Positions 15,842-25,000 of a DNA stretch of 64,000 nucleotides are shown here, in pieces (position 1 is the stretch's first letter; each line of letters starts with the position of its first letter). The notes below the pieces were generated by a model, which made no database searches, was not told where the DNA came from, and was given only the letters and a program-made list of their open reading frames with translations. The translations under genes and the position numbers were made by a program. Source of the DNA: an uncultured Bacteroidia bacterium (GTDB taxonomy: Bacteria; Bacteroidota; Bacteroidia; Bacteroidales; UBA932); assembly GCA_902789395.1 (NCBI GenBank), contig CADANY010000008.1, forward strand, positions 1 to 64,000. The letters are read 5' to 3'.

Positions 15842-17666
15842 CCGTATCTCATCGGGCTTCCACCCCTTCGTACTTCCCTTCCTCGCCGGCATGATCTTCG
15901 TGCTGGGGTACTGCCTGTATGGGATCATCAAAATCCTCGTCCAGCTTCCCGCGGAAGACCGCAAGCGCTTTTTCATCTCTCTGGTGACGCCGAAGACCTT
16001 TCTCAAGAACATCCGGGATATCTTCTGCGACTGCCTGCTGCATGTCAAGCTCTGGAAACGGAACCGCCTCCTCGGGTACATGCACTCGAGCATCGCCTTC
16101 GGCTGGTTCATGCTAATCGTGCTGGGGCATATCGAAGTCATCCTTTTCCTGCCGCACAGGATCCATCTTTTCTATTATCCGATCTTTTTCAATTTCTTCG
16201 TTGCCGAGACGGACTCTACGATCCAGGGATCCCTGCTGTTCTTCTTGATGGACTTTTTCCTGCTGATCATCCTCAGCGGTATCGCCCTCGCGATGATCAA
16301 GCGGGTCCGTTCGCGCCTTTTCGGCATGCGGCGGACGGCAAGGCCCTCCTTGCTGAACCAGATCGGGCTCTACGCTCTATGGGCGATCTTCCCGCTGCGT
16401 CTTCTTGCCGAAAGTTTCACCGCCCACATCAGCGGCGGATCCTTCCTGACGGAACCGGCCAACTGGGTTTTCCGGCAGTTCCTCGGGAACAATCTTAATA
16501 TGCTCCCTACGTGGTGGGCCTATTCCATCTCACTCGGGGTGTTCATGTTCGTCCTCCCCTTCTCCCGGTACATGCATATCCCCGCGGAAATGATGCTGAT
16601 TCCCCTGAGGAATGCCGGGATCAAAATCCGGAACGCGCGGAAAGGGTTTGCCCGGGTCGAGGTCTGGTCCTGCCCGAACTGCGGAGTTTGCATCGACGCC
16701 TGTCCGATGAGCGTCGACAAAGCGAATATCAAGGACTGCACCGTCTACCTGACCCGCCAGATCCGCCGGGGCAATGAGCGACGGATAGAGGAGATCAGCG
16801 ACAAATGCCTGCTCTGCGGAAAATGCGAGGCAGTCTGCCAGGTCGGTGTCGAAGGGCCGGCGCTCCGGATCATGACGAGAGCAGAGCGCAAATATGCTCT
16901 CCCGCAGGACTATTCCAGCATACCCGTCGAGTCGCTCACCGAGGCCGCCAAGGGCAGCAAGGTACTGTATTATGGCGGCTGCATGAGCCAGCTGGTCCCG
17001 TCGATCGGCCGGAGCATGGAGTCTATTTTCCGGAAAGCCGGTGTCGATTATAAGTGGATGGACCGGGACGGCGGCATTTGCTGCGGACGCCCGATGTTCC
17101 TGTCCGGACGGATCAAGGAAGCGGAGGAGATCGTCCGGAAGAACGAATCCGTCATCCTGGGCTCCGGAGCCGGCACGCTCGTTGTCAGCTGTCCGATCTG
17201 CTATAAGATGTTCAAGGAGAAATATACGCTTCCGGGTATCCGGATCGTCCATTATATCAATTATATAGAAGAATTGATCGATGCGGGTCGGCTGCAGGTC
17301 ACCCGGAGCGACCTCTGCTACGTCTATCACGATCCCTGCGAACTCGGACGCGGGGCGGGCATGTACGAGGAGCCCCGCAGGCTGATCGGACGGATTGCCG
17401 GTATCGCCGAGGCGCCGAAGAACCGGAGCGAGAGTATCTGCTGCGGCGGATCGCTCGGCTCTCTCACCCTCTCATTCGCCAAGCGGGAGAAGATGACCCG
17501 CAACGCCCTGGACAACCTGTATGCGGCCAAGGCGGATGCCCTCGTGACAGCCTGCCCGCTCTGCCAGACCACCTTCAGCCGCTACGCAGACCGCCCGGTA
17601 CGGGACATCGCGGAGATCGTGGACATGCAAACAGTCGGAACAATAACAAAAACTGATTCGATATGA
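15834..17666 (+). CDS. Membrane Hdr-like subunit: NarI/HdrE-type membrane domain fused to HdrD-type Fe-S domain
   Basis: The 610-residue product has an amino-terminal membrane part (about 1-245) with several hydrophobic helices. Histidines at 84, 99 and 248 could bind heme b, as in NarI/HdrE. Two [4Fe-4S] motifs follow: Cys280, 283, 286, 290 and Cys325, 328, 331, 335. Then come two complete CCG domains (GGCMSQ, GGICCGRP, SCPIC; and DPCELG, ESICCGGS, ACPLC). This equals HdrE plus HdrD in one chain, similar to QmoC/HmeD-type proteins that join quinones to cytoplasmic redox chemistry. It suggests that the operon's redox complex exchanges electrons with the menaquinone pool. The next start codon overlaps its stop. 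Confidence 0.85.
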   Translation: MIDRISSGFHPFVLPFLAGMIFVLGYCLYGIIKILVQLPAEDRKRFFISLVTPKTFLKNIRDIFCDCLLHVKLWKRNRLLGYMHSSIAFGWFMLIVLGHIEVILFLPHRIHLFYYPIFFNFFVAETDSTIQGSLLFFLMDFFLLIILSGIALAMIKRVRSRLFGMRRTARPSLLNQIGLYALWAIFPLRLLAESFTAHISGGSFLTEPANWVFRQFLGNNLNMLPTWWAYSISLGVFMFVLPFSRYMHIPAEMMLIPLRNAGIKIRNARKGFARVEVWSCPNCGVCIDACPMSVDKANIKDCTVYLTRQIRRGNERRIEEISDKCLLCGKCEAVCQVGVEGPALRIMTRAERKYALPQDYSSIPVESLTEAAKGSKVLYYGGCMSQLVPSIGRSMESIFRKAGVDYKWMDRDGGICCGRPMFLSGRIKEAEEIVRKNESVILGSGAGTLVVSCPICYKMFKEKYTLPGIRIVHYINYIEELIDAGRLQVTRSDLCYVYHDPCELGRGAGMYEEPRRLIGRIAGIAEAPKNRSESICCGGSLGSLTLSFAKREKMTRNALDNLYAAKADALVTACPLCQTTFSRYADRPVRDIAEIVDMQTVGTITKTDSI

Positions 17667-18946
17667 AATTCGAGAAAACCAAGTACCGTCTTGTCAACGT
17701 CGCGGACGGACATGAATTCGAAGACAAAGGCTGGACTCTGAGCGATCCTGCCGGTAAAACCCCTTCCCTGGTAAGGGCGGTCTACGAGAACCGGAAATTT
17801 ACCCCACGGGAAGATCTGGACGGTATCTACCGTTATGCGGAATGGATGCCGATCAGCCGGGTGCTCCGCAAGTCCTGCGCTCCCGTTACGTATAAGTCCA
17901 AGGGACTGGCCCAGTACCTCGGGCTGGAGAACCTCTATATTACCTTCTCCGGCTGGAATCCCCGGATCGGAGCCAAGATGCGCACCGGATCCTTCAAGGA
18001 GACCGAAGCCTATTCGGTTCTCGCACGGATGGATGCCGACGAGAAGCGGATCCTCGTCGTCCAGTCAGCCGGGAATACGGCCCGCGCCTTCGCGCAGGTC
18101 TGTTCCGACAACCGGATTCCGATTGTAATCTGCGTCCCGGAGGACAACCTGCATGACCTTTGGTTCCGGCGCCGGCTCAACAAGTGCGTAAAACTGGTTG
18201 CCGTGCCCCATGGCTGCGACTATTTCGATGCCATCACCCTCGGCGAGAAACTGGCGACCGATCCCCGTTTCATGCTGGAGGGCGGGGCGAAGAATATCGC
18301 CCGGCGCGACGGAATGGGGACGACCCTCCTCAGCTGCGTCGAAAAAATGGGACGGATTCCGGATGCCTATTTCCAGGCCGTCGGTTCCGGTACCGGAGCC
18401 ATCGCTGCTTGGGAGAACGCTTGCCGTCTCGGCGATGACGGACGTTTCGGTGAGAACAAGATGAGAGTCTATGTTGCCCAGAATGATCCGTTTACGCTGA
18501 TGTACGACTCCTGGAAGGCAGACTCCCGCGCATTGGTAGACCTCGATCCCGATGAGGGAAGACATAAGGCGGAGGTCGTCCTCGCCAGCGTTCTGTCCAA
18601 CCGCAAGCCGCCCTACAGCCTCGCCGGAGGTCTGTATGACGTCCTCAAGGAAAGCGGCGGAGACTTCTTCCTCGCCTCCAACAATGACATTATCTACTGG
18701 CTGCTCCAGTTCCGGAACCGGGAGGGATACGACCTTCTTCCGGCGGCCTGCGTCGCCGTTGCCGCCCTTTCGAAAGCGGTCCGGGAAGGAGTTGTCAAAA
18801 AAGACGAATATATCATGCTGAACTGCACAGGTGGCGGTACGCTGGGCGCCCTGTCCAGGGGATTCGTGCTCAAGGAGCCGGACCTCGTCCTGTCGCCCGA
18901 TCTTCCCGCAGAAGAAGTCGTCCGTGCCGTCAGCGCTTTGTTCTAA
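17663..18946 (+). CDS. Cysteate synthase-like PLP enzyme (threonine-synthase family)
   Basis: The 427-residue fold-type II PLP enzyme has its PLP lysine at Lys112 in TGSFKETEA, a substrate loop SAGNTARAFA (135-144) and a glycine-rich phosphate loop VGSGTGA. The stretch LYITFSGWNPRIGAKMRTGS before the lysine is the feature I associate with archaeal cysteate synthase rather than classical threonine synthase, which has PTGSFKDRG. Cysteate synthase makes L-cysteate from O-phosphoserine and sulfite. In Bacteroidetes cysteate is the precursor of sulfonolipids (capnines). Neighbours encoding acyl activation, ACP, a lipid-ketone-type SDR and redox subunits support this. Threonine synthase remains the alternative. 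Confidence 0.65.
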   Translation: MKFEKTKYRLVNVADGHEFEDKGWTLSDPAGKTPSLVRAVYENRKFTPREDLDGIYRYAEWMPISRVLRKSCAPVTYKSKGLAQYLGLENLYITFSGWNPRIGAKMRTGSFKETEAYSVLARMDADEKRILVVQSAGNTARAFAQVCSDNRIPIVICVPEDNLHDLWFRRRLNKCVKLVAVPHGCDYFDAITLGEKLATDPRFMLEGGAKNIARRDGMGTTLLSCVEKMGRIPDAYFQAVGSGTGAIAAWENACRLGDDGRFGENKMRVYVAQNDPFTLMYDSWKADSRALVDLDPDEGRHKAEVVLASVLSNRKPPYSLAGGLYDVLKESGGDFFLASNNDIIYWLLQFRNREGYDLLPAACVAVAALSKAVREGVVKKDEYIMLNCTGGGTLGALSRGFVLKEPDLVLSPDLPAEEVVRAVSALF

Positions 18947-18964
18947 ATACTTAAACCATCAACA

Positions 18965-20455
18965 ATGTCCAATTATTTCTATGACATGATTCCCCGGGAG
19001 GAACTGGAGCGCATGCCCTACCTTCCGACCGTGGGAGAATTCGTTACCTGGATGGAGAAGGAGTACGCCGACAAGCCCGCCATCTCCGATCTCGCCCATA
19101 CCATTACATACCAAGAGCTTGGAGAGCGGGTTGCCCGCCGCCGCGCCTTCCTGGAAGCGACCGGTCTTCCGAAAGGATCGCATATCGCGATCTTCGACCG
19201 GAACAGCCAGGACGCCATCGAACTCTTCCTTGCCGTTACCTCGGCAGGATACGTAGCCATGAACTTCCCGGCTTCCCTGCCTGAGATGGCCGTCATCGGT
19301 TCATGCCGCAAGTTCGACATAGCCGCGATTTTCGTGCGCGATGAATTCGCGCCTCTCTGCGCCAAGCTCGAGGGCGTCAAAGTCTTCCCTGCTTCCTCTA
19401 TCGCCGAAACCGGCGCGCCCGTTACAGTCGTGGACAAGGAGCAGCCTGCCGCCATCTTCTTTACGGGCGGAACGACGGGGACCCCGAAGGGTGCCGTCCT
19501 CAGTCACAGGGCCCTCATGAGAGGATCCTACAATGCCATTTTCAAGCCTGGCAAGGTTATCGGTGTCCACCGGTACATTTCCCTGCTTCCCCTCAGCCAC
19601 GTATTCGGCCTGATCGCGGGAACGATGGGCTGTTTCTATACCGGCAATCTCATCTATACCTGCGAGGACATGAAAGCGACGATCGGAAAGCTTCCGGTCA
19701 TCAAGCCAACCATCCTTGTTATCGTTCCGGGAATCTGCGACATCCTCGCCGGACTGTGCAAGCTTTATGGACCGCAGTTCCTCGGCGGAAGCCTCCGAAT
19801 GATTATTTCCGGGGCGGCGAACGTACCTCCGCGCCTTGTCGATATCTTCACCAAACTCGGCGTCGAGTTCTGCTTCGGATACGGCCTGACGGAGACGGCA
19901 AACCTGACCTCCGCCAATGCCAATGCCGTTGAGAAACCGACCTCGATCGGAAAGGTCTACCCCGGCCAGGAAGTCAAAATCGTGGACGGAGAGCTCTGGA
20001 TCAAGGGAGACAATCTCTTCTCCGGCTATTATAAAGATCCTGAAAAGACAGCCGAGGCACTGACGGAAGACGGGTGGCTCCGGACGGGAGACCTTGTCCA
20101 TATAGACGAAGAAGGCTTCCTCTACATCACAGGGCGCATCAAAAACCTGATCATCCTCTCCAACGGCGAGAATGTCAGCCCGGAAAGCCTTGAAGAGCCC
20201 TTCTACGCCGATCCGTGCGTGAAGGATGCCATGGTCAAGGAAGGGGAATTGAACGGACATCCCTGCATCGCAGTGGAGATCCTCCCGCTGATGCCCGCTT
20301 TTGACGGAAAGCCTTGGGAAGAAGTTGTCGCCTATATGGAAAATCTCGTAAAAAAGATCAATGCGACCCTCCCGACGACCCATCAGATTATGAAAACGAC
20401 CGTCCGCACGGAAGATTTCAAGCGGACGGGCAGTATGAAAGTCGCACGCATATGA
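18965..20455 (+). CDS. AMP-dependent acyl ligase (fatty acyl-ACP/CoA synthetase type)
   Basis: The 496-residue adenylate-forming enzyme has the ATP motif FTGGTTGTPKG (166-176), YGLTETAN in the substrate region, GDLVHIDEEGFLYITGR around the hinge, and the carboxy-terminal lysine in TGSMKVAR that catalyses adenylation. It should activate a carboxylic acid with ATP. Because an ACP gene overlaps its stop by four bases, the likely acceptor is that ACP and the acid is probably a fatty acid. It follows the cysteate-synthase-like gene by 18 bases. Confidence 0.85.
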   Translation: MSNYFYDMIPREELERMPYLPTVGEFVTWMEKEYADKPAISDLAHTITYQELGERVARRRAFLEATGLPKGSHIAIFDRNSQDAIELFLAVTSAGYVAMNFPASLPEMAVIGSCRKFDIAAIFVRDEFAPLCAKLEGVKVFPASSIAETGAPVTVVDKEQPAAIFFTGGTTGTPKGAVLSHRALMRGSYNAIFKPGKVIGVHRYISLLPLSHVFGLIAGTMGCFYTGNLIYTCEDMKATIGKLPVIKPTILVIVPGICDILAGLCKLYGPQFLGGSLRMIISGAANVPPRLVDIFTKLGVEFCFGYGLTETANLTSANANAVEKPTSIGKVYPGQEVKIVDGELWIKGDNLFSGYYKDPEKTAEALTEDGWLRTGDLVHIDEEGFLYITGRIKNLIILSNGENVSPESLEEPFYADPCVKDAMVKEGELNGHPCIAVEILPLMPAFDGKPWEEVVAYMENLVKKINATLPTTHQIMKTTVRTEDFKRTGSMKVARI

Positions 20456-20694
20456 CAAAGGAACAAGTTTTCGAGCAACTGAAAGAAATCCTTTCGGTCC
20501 TCCGTCCGAATACGGACCTGACAAACGTAGATTTTGACACGGAACTGGTCCGCGGACTCGGCATCGACTCCCTGTCGATGATGCTGCTCTCACTGGCTAT
20601 CGAAGAGAAGTTCCAGATGCGCTTCCCGGACGGACAGGCTCCGTTCACGACGGTCGGCGAGGTCTGTGATTTTGTGGCCGGACTCGTTTCCTAA
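20452..20694 (+). CDS. Acyl carrier protein
   Basis: This 80-residue protein has the phosphopantetheine site GIDSLS (Ser40) and a four-helix ACP pattern. The start ATG at 20452 overlaps the stop of the acyl ligase gene (ATGA), so the two are translationally coupled and probably act as a ligase/carrier pair separate from the FabF-linked housekeeping ACP. It is the last gene of the operon. Its stop codon overlaps that of the convergent GNAT-like gene, leaving no room for a terminator between them. Confidence 0.9.
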   Translation: MTKEQVFEQLKEILSVLRPNTDLTNVDFDTELVRGLGIDSLSMMLLSLAIEEKFQMRFPDGQAPFTTVGEVCDFVAGLVS

Positions 20695-21824
20695 GCCTTC
20701 AGATCCATTACATAGCTCCGGCGGCGCTGGTAGGGCTGCGGGTCGTATTCCCCGAAAAGGGACTGGACTTTGTAGTTCTCCTCCAGCTGCGGATTCAGAA
20801 GCATCCGTTTGATTCCCAAGCGGATGCAATTTTCATGTATATACTTGAACATCAGAACGTTCGCACCCTTCCCCTGATATTCGGGGAGAACGCCGATCAG
20901 CAGCGCTTCGATTGTATCGTTCTTCCTGAGGGAACGAAGGATGGGGATGAACCCGAAGGGGAACAGCCGGCCCTTCGCCTTGCGGACCGCCTTGGAGATA
21001 GAAGGCATCGTGACCGTAAAACCGACCAGCTTGTCTTCCTCATTGACGACAAAGGCGACAAGATCTTTGTTCATAATCGGAACGTATTGCTTGACATATC
21101 CGTCGATTTGCTCTTCCGTCAGTTTGGAATACTCATAGAGCGGGGCGAATGCGTCATTGAGGACATGGAACATCTCTCGGCCGCGCCTGGACATCTCCCG
21201 GATATTGCGCCCCCGCCAGATCTTGAGTCCATAGCGTTTCTCGACGAGATCCGCGTACTGGAACATCGGCGGCAACTTGTCGGGGAGCTCGATGATCCGC
21301 TGGGTCCAGTCGGCGTCTTTCCGGAACCCCATCCGCTCGAGATACTCGCCGTAATAGGGGAAATTATAGATAACCGTAAAGGGACTGTCATGCTCAAATC
21401 CTTCTACCAGAAGTCCTTCCCGGTCCATATCGGTAAACCCGAGAGGGCCCTTGACCTTCTCCGCTCCACGGGCCTTTCCCCACGCGATGACCTCATCGAT
21501 GAGGGTCTTGGCGACCTCGAAGTCTTCGATAAAGTCGATCCATCCGAACCGGACCGTCTTTTCTCCCCATTTCTCATTGGCTTTCCGGTTTATTATCGCG
21601 GCAACACGGCCGACAATCATTCCGCCCTTGAGGGCCAGATAGAGCGCCCGCTCGCAGAAAGCGAGGGATGGGTTCTGGTCGGAAAGGGTTTTGATCTCAT
21701 CATCTTCAAAAGACGGGACCCACTGGGGGCAGTCCTTGTAGAGGTCAAGAGGGAAACGGATAAATTTAAGCAGGGTACGCCTGTCCAGGACAGGAAAGAT
21801 ATGTACAGAGGTTCCAGGTTTCAT
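20691..21824 (-). CDS. GNAT-superfamily N-acetyltransferase-like protein
   Basis: The 377-residue protein carries a GNAT-like acetyl-CoA-binding pattern in the carboxy third (EALLIGVLPEYQGKGANVLM, where QGKGA is the pyrophosphate loop). An amino-terminal part with PLDLYKDCPQWVP and the middle KGPLGFTDMDREGLLVEGF are typical of a family widespread in Bacteroidetes and lacking a known substrate. It is convergent with the operon end. Its link to lipid synthesis, for example N-acylation, is only a possibility from position. Confidence 0.7.
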   Translation of the reverse strand: MKPGTSVHIFPVLDRRTLLKFIRFPLDLYKDCPQWVPSFEDDEIKTLSDQNPSLAFCERALYLALKGGMIVGRVAAIINRKANEKWGEKTVRFGWIDFIEDFEVAKTLIDEVIAWGKARGAEKVKGPLGFTDMDREGLLVEGFEHDSPFTVIYNFPYYGEYLERMGFRKDADWTQRIIELPDKLPPMFQYADLVEKRYGLKIWRGRNIREMSRRGREMFHVLNDAFAPLYEYSKLTEEQIDGYVKQYVPIMNKDLVAFVVNEEDKLVGFTVTMPSISKAVRKAKGRLFPFGFIPILRSLRKNDTIEALLIGVLPEYQGKGANVLMFKYIHENCIRLGIKRMLLNPQLEENYKVQSLFGEYDPQPYQRRRSYVMDLKA

Positions 21825-21841
21825 ATCAACGATTTGATTTG

Positions 21842-21849
21842 CAAAGATA
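21842..21849 (-). promoter_or_regulatory. Promoter -7 element of the GNAT-like gene
   Basis: TATCTTTG on the minus strand matches TAnnTTTG and ends 17 bases before the ATG at 21824. No clear TTTG lies at the proper distance upstream, so the assignment rests on the -7 element. Confidence 0.4.
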
Positions 21850-21966
21850 ACACTTTTTGGGAAGATAATCCTTTTGGAAGAAGATTAACATAGATGACAA
21901 GGAACGGTTAAACCTTTGAAATTATCTTTTACTGAATTAGTTACGCTTAAAAAAAACATGTTATTT

Positions 21967-21996
21967 ATTGTTTATGGAATAAAAGTATTATCTTTG
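21967..21996 (+). promoter_or_regulatory. Promoter of the susC/susD operon
   Basis: ATTG (21967-21970) precedes TATCTTTG (21989-21996) by 18 bases, a good Bacteroidetes promoter. The leader of about 45 bases is A/T-rich. The 221-base gap between the GNAT-like gene and susC holds only this and the GNAT promoter. No binding site for a specific regulator is recognisable. Confidence 0.6.
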
Positions 21997-22046
21997 CGCA
22001 GCAAAAAATTAAGGTAATCCTTATTTACTAACTAATAATTCTTTAT

Positions 22047-25000
22047 ATGTCCAAGCTACTGAAAGCGATCATGGCTTTCTGCGCGATCTTCCTGATGAGC
22101 TTCTCATTGGTTGCCCAGAATGTTGTGGTCAAGGGTACCGTCGTCTCAGCGAACGGCGAACCCATTATCGGAGCCGGCGTTGTCGTCAAGGGTGCTCCCA
22201 CCCGTGGCGTTGTCACTGATGCCGGCGGTCAGTATTCCATCCCCGCAGCCAAGGGAGAGACCCTCGTGGTCAGCTGCCTCGGCTATGCTTCGAAAGAGGT
22301 TGTCCTCACCGGCTCGACCCGTGTCGATGTCGTCCTTGATGAGGATACGAGCCTCATCGATGAGACCATCGTCGTCGGTTACGCTCCGATGCGTAAGAGC
22401 GACTTTACCGGTTCCATCGCTTCTGTCAAGTCAAGTGAGCTCCAGTCTTCTACGGCTACCCTCGGCCAGGCCCTCGTCGGCCGCGTCGCCGGTGTTGAGA
22501 TCCGTCAGAGCGAAGGCGCTCCGGGTGCCGGTGTCAATATCCGCGTCCGTGGTGTCAACTCCCTGACTGCCAGCACGGCTCCGCTTTACGTCGTCGATGG
22601 TTATCCGGTTGCCGATGATGACCTCATCAACCCGAACGATATCGAGAGCATCGAGATCCTGAAGGATGCCGCTTCCGCGGCCATCTATGGTTCCCGCGGC
22701 GCCTCCGGTGTCGTCCTCATCACGACCAAGCGTGGTAATGAGAACAAGGCTTCCGTTACCTACGACTTCTCCTACGGTCTCCAGGAACTCGGCCGCAAGA
22801 TCGACCTCCTGAATGCCCGCGAATTCGCAGAGCTCTACGTCGAAGCCCGTAACAACTCCTACTGGGCCTACTGCCAGAAGGGCGGCGTTACCTATGATCC
22901 GAGAGACGACAATGCGACCCGTATCGCAAAACTCGCCGCCGTCGGCATCAACCAGAGCTCCACGATTATCGTTTCCCCGTATTTCTGGGATTTCGCTAAG
23001 AACGACTACGCCAGCACGGCCTTCATGTATGATACCGACTGGCAGGACGAATACTTCTCCAGAGCCGGCATGGCCCGCCACAACGTGAGCGTCAACGGCG
23101 GTTCGAAGAACATCAAGTACATGGCCAGCCTCGGTTATCTCGATCAGGATGGTATCATCTCCCCGTCCGGCCACAAGCAGATCAACGCCCGTATCAACCT
23201 CGATGCCCAGGTCACCAAGAGACTCTCCGTTTCCGTCAATTACGCAATGACGGACGCCAAGACCCGTGAGGTCAAGTCCTACGGCCGAAGCAACAGCGGT
23301 GGTGAAGGCAGTGAAGGTTACGACGGCGCTACCCAGGGCTGTCTCGTTGCAATCCCGAACTTCCCGGCGTGGAATACCATCGAAAACGTAGGTTCCCAGC
23401 CTTGGGCGATCGACGGCAACTCCGGCGTCCTCACGGCCGATGTATGGGGTTCCTACAATACCCCCGGCACCATGGCCCGTTCCTGGATGAACTTCTTCTC
23501 CAACAAGTACGACTTCAACTCTTCCGAGAGCCCGATCGTTGTCGCCAATGACCTTAAGATCAACCGCGTACGCGTTCGCAACAATCTCTCCATGGCTGCG
23601 ACCTATGAGCCCGTCAAGGACCTCAAGATCAAGCTTCAGCTCGGTCGTATGTGGAACAACGAAGAGTACTCCAAGTACCGCCCGAACAGCATCGGTGCCG
23701 GTAAGAACTATGCGTACTCCGCCGCTCTGGAAACCAGCAACCACTATGCGATTTCCTCTACCCGCAAGGATGAGGACTCCCTCGGTGAGCTGACCGTCAA
23801 CTACAAGAAGGCCTTCGGCGGCAACCACCGTATCGATGCCCTCGCGGGTTTCACCATGCAGGACCATACGGTCAACCGCATCGGTATCCAGGCCATGCAG
23901 TTCTCCGACAACCGCATCGAGGATATCTCCGCGACGATCGACCCGAACGCCGTCCGCGAATATGATGTCACCCGCTACGAGTATACCCTCGTTTCCTATC
24001 TCGGCCGTCTCAACTATTCCTATGCCGACCGGTACACGATTACCGGAAGCTTCCGCGCTGACGGATCTTCCCGTTTCGGTGCGAGCAGCAAGTGGGGTTA
24101 CTTCCCGTCCATCTCCGCCGGTTGGACCCTCTCCAACGAGCCGTTCCTCAAGAACGCCCTCGACGGAATTATGACGGCCCGTCTCCGCGCCAGCTGGGGT
24201 ATGAGCGGTAACAACAATATCGGTAACTACGCATCCATCGCGACGATCTCCACCAGTACCACCGGTATGGGCGGAGCCATCTCTCCGACTTCCTACGAGT
24301 CTTCCTTCGTAGACGCCGGCCTGAGCTGGGAAACCACCAAGCAGACCAACCTCGGTCTCGACCTCGGTTTCTTCAACGGACGCGTCAACCTCATCGCGAA
24401 CTACTACAACTCGATCTCCACGGACGTTCTCTACAGCCTCGGTATCCCGTCGATTTCCGGTTCTACCAGCACGACGACGAACCTCGGTGACTCGAAGATC
24501 CGCAACCGCGGTTTCGACATCCAGCTCGACGCCCGTATCCTTCAGGGTCCCGTCACCTGGACCGTCGGTACGAACTTCTCGCTCAACCGCAACAAGGTTC
24601 TCTTCATCTCCGAAGGTGTAGAAGAGATTACCAACAACACCATGCGTTCGTCACCGACCCACATCACCAAAGTCGGTTACCCGATCGGATCCTTCCAGGG
24701 CTTCAAGACCCTGGGCATCATGTCCCAGGCCGACTACCTGAACACCCTGAAAGACCGCGAAGTCTATATCAACAACGGGAACTCCTTCCCTGCCGGTTAT
24801 ACGCTTCAGGGTCCTGCCGTTGCAGACTACTCCCTCGAGTATCTCTCCCCGGGTAACGTCATCTACGACGACTACAACGGAGACAACAAGATTACGGATG
24901 CGGACCGCCAGATCATCGGCGATGCCTATCCTGATTTCACCGGCGGCTTCAACACCTCCCTCTCCTGGAACGGGTTCGACCTCGCGATGGGCTTCACCTA

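Noticed and set aside
17663..18946. Plain threonine synthase
   Set aside because: The segment before the PLP lysine and the operon partners fit cysteate synthase better, though this remains the main alternative and confidence was lowered accordingly.
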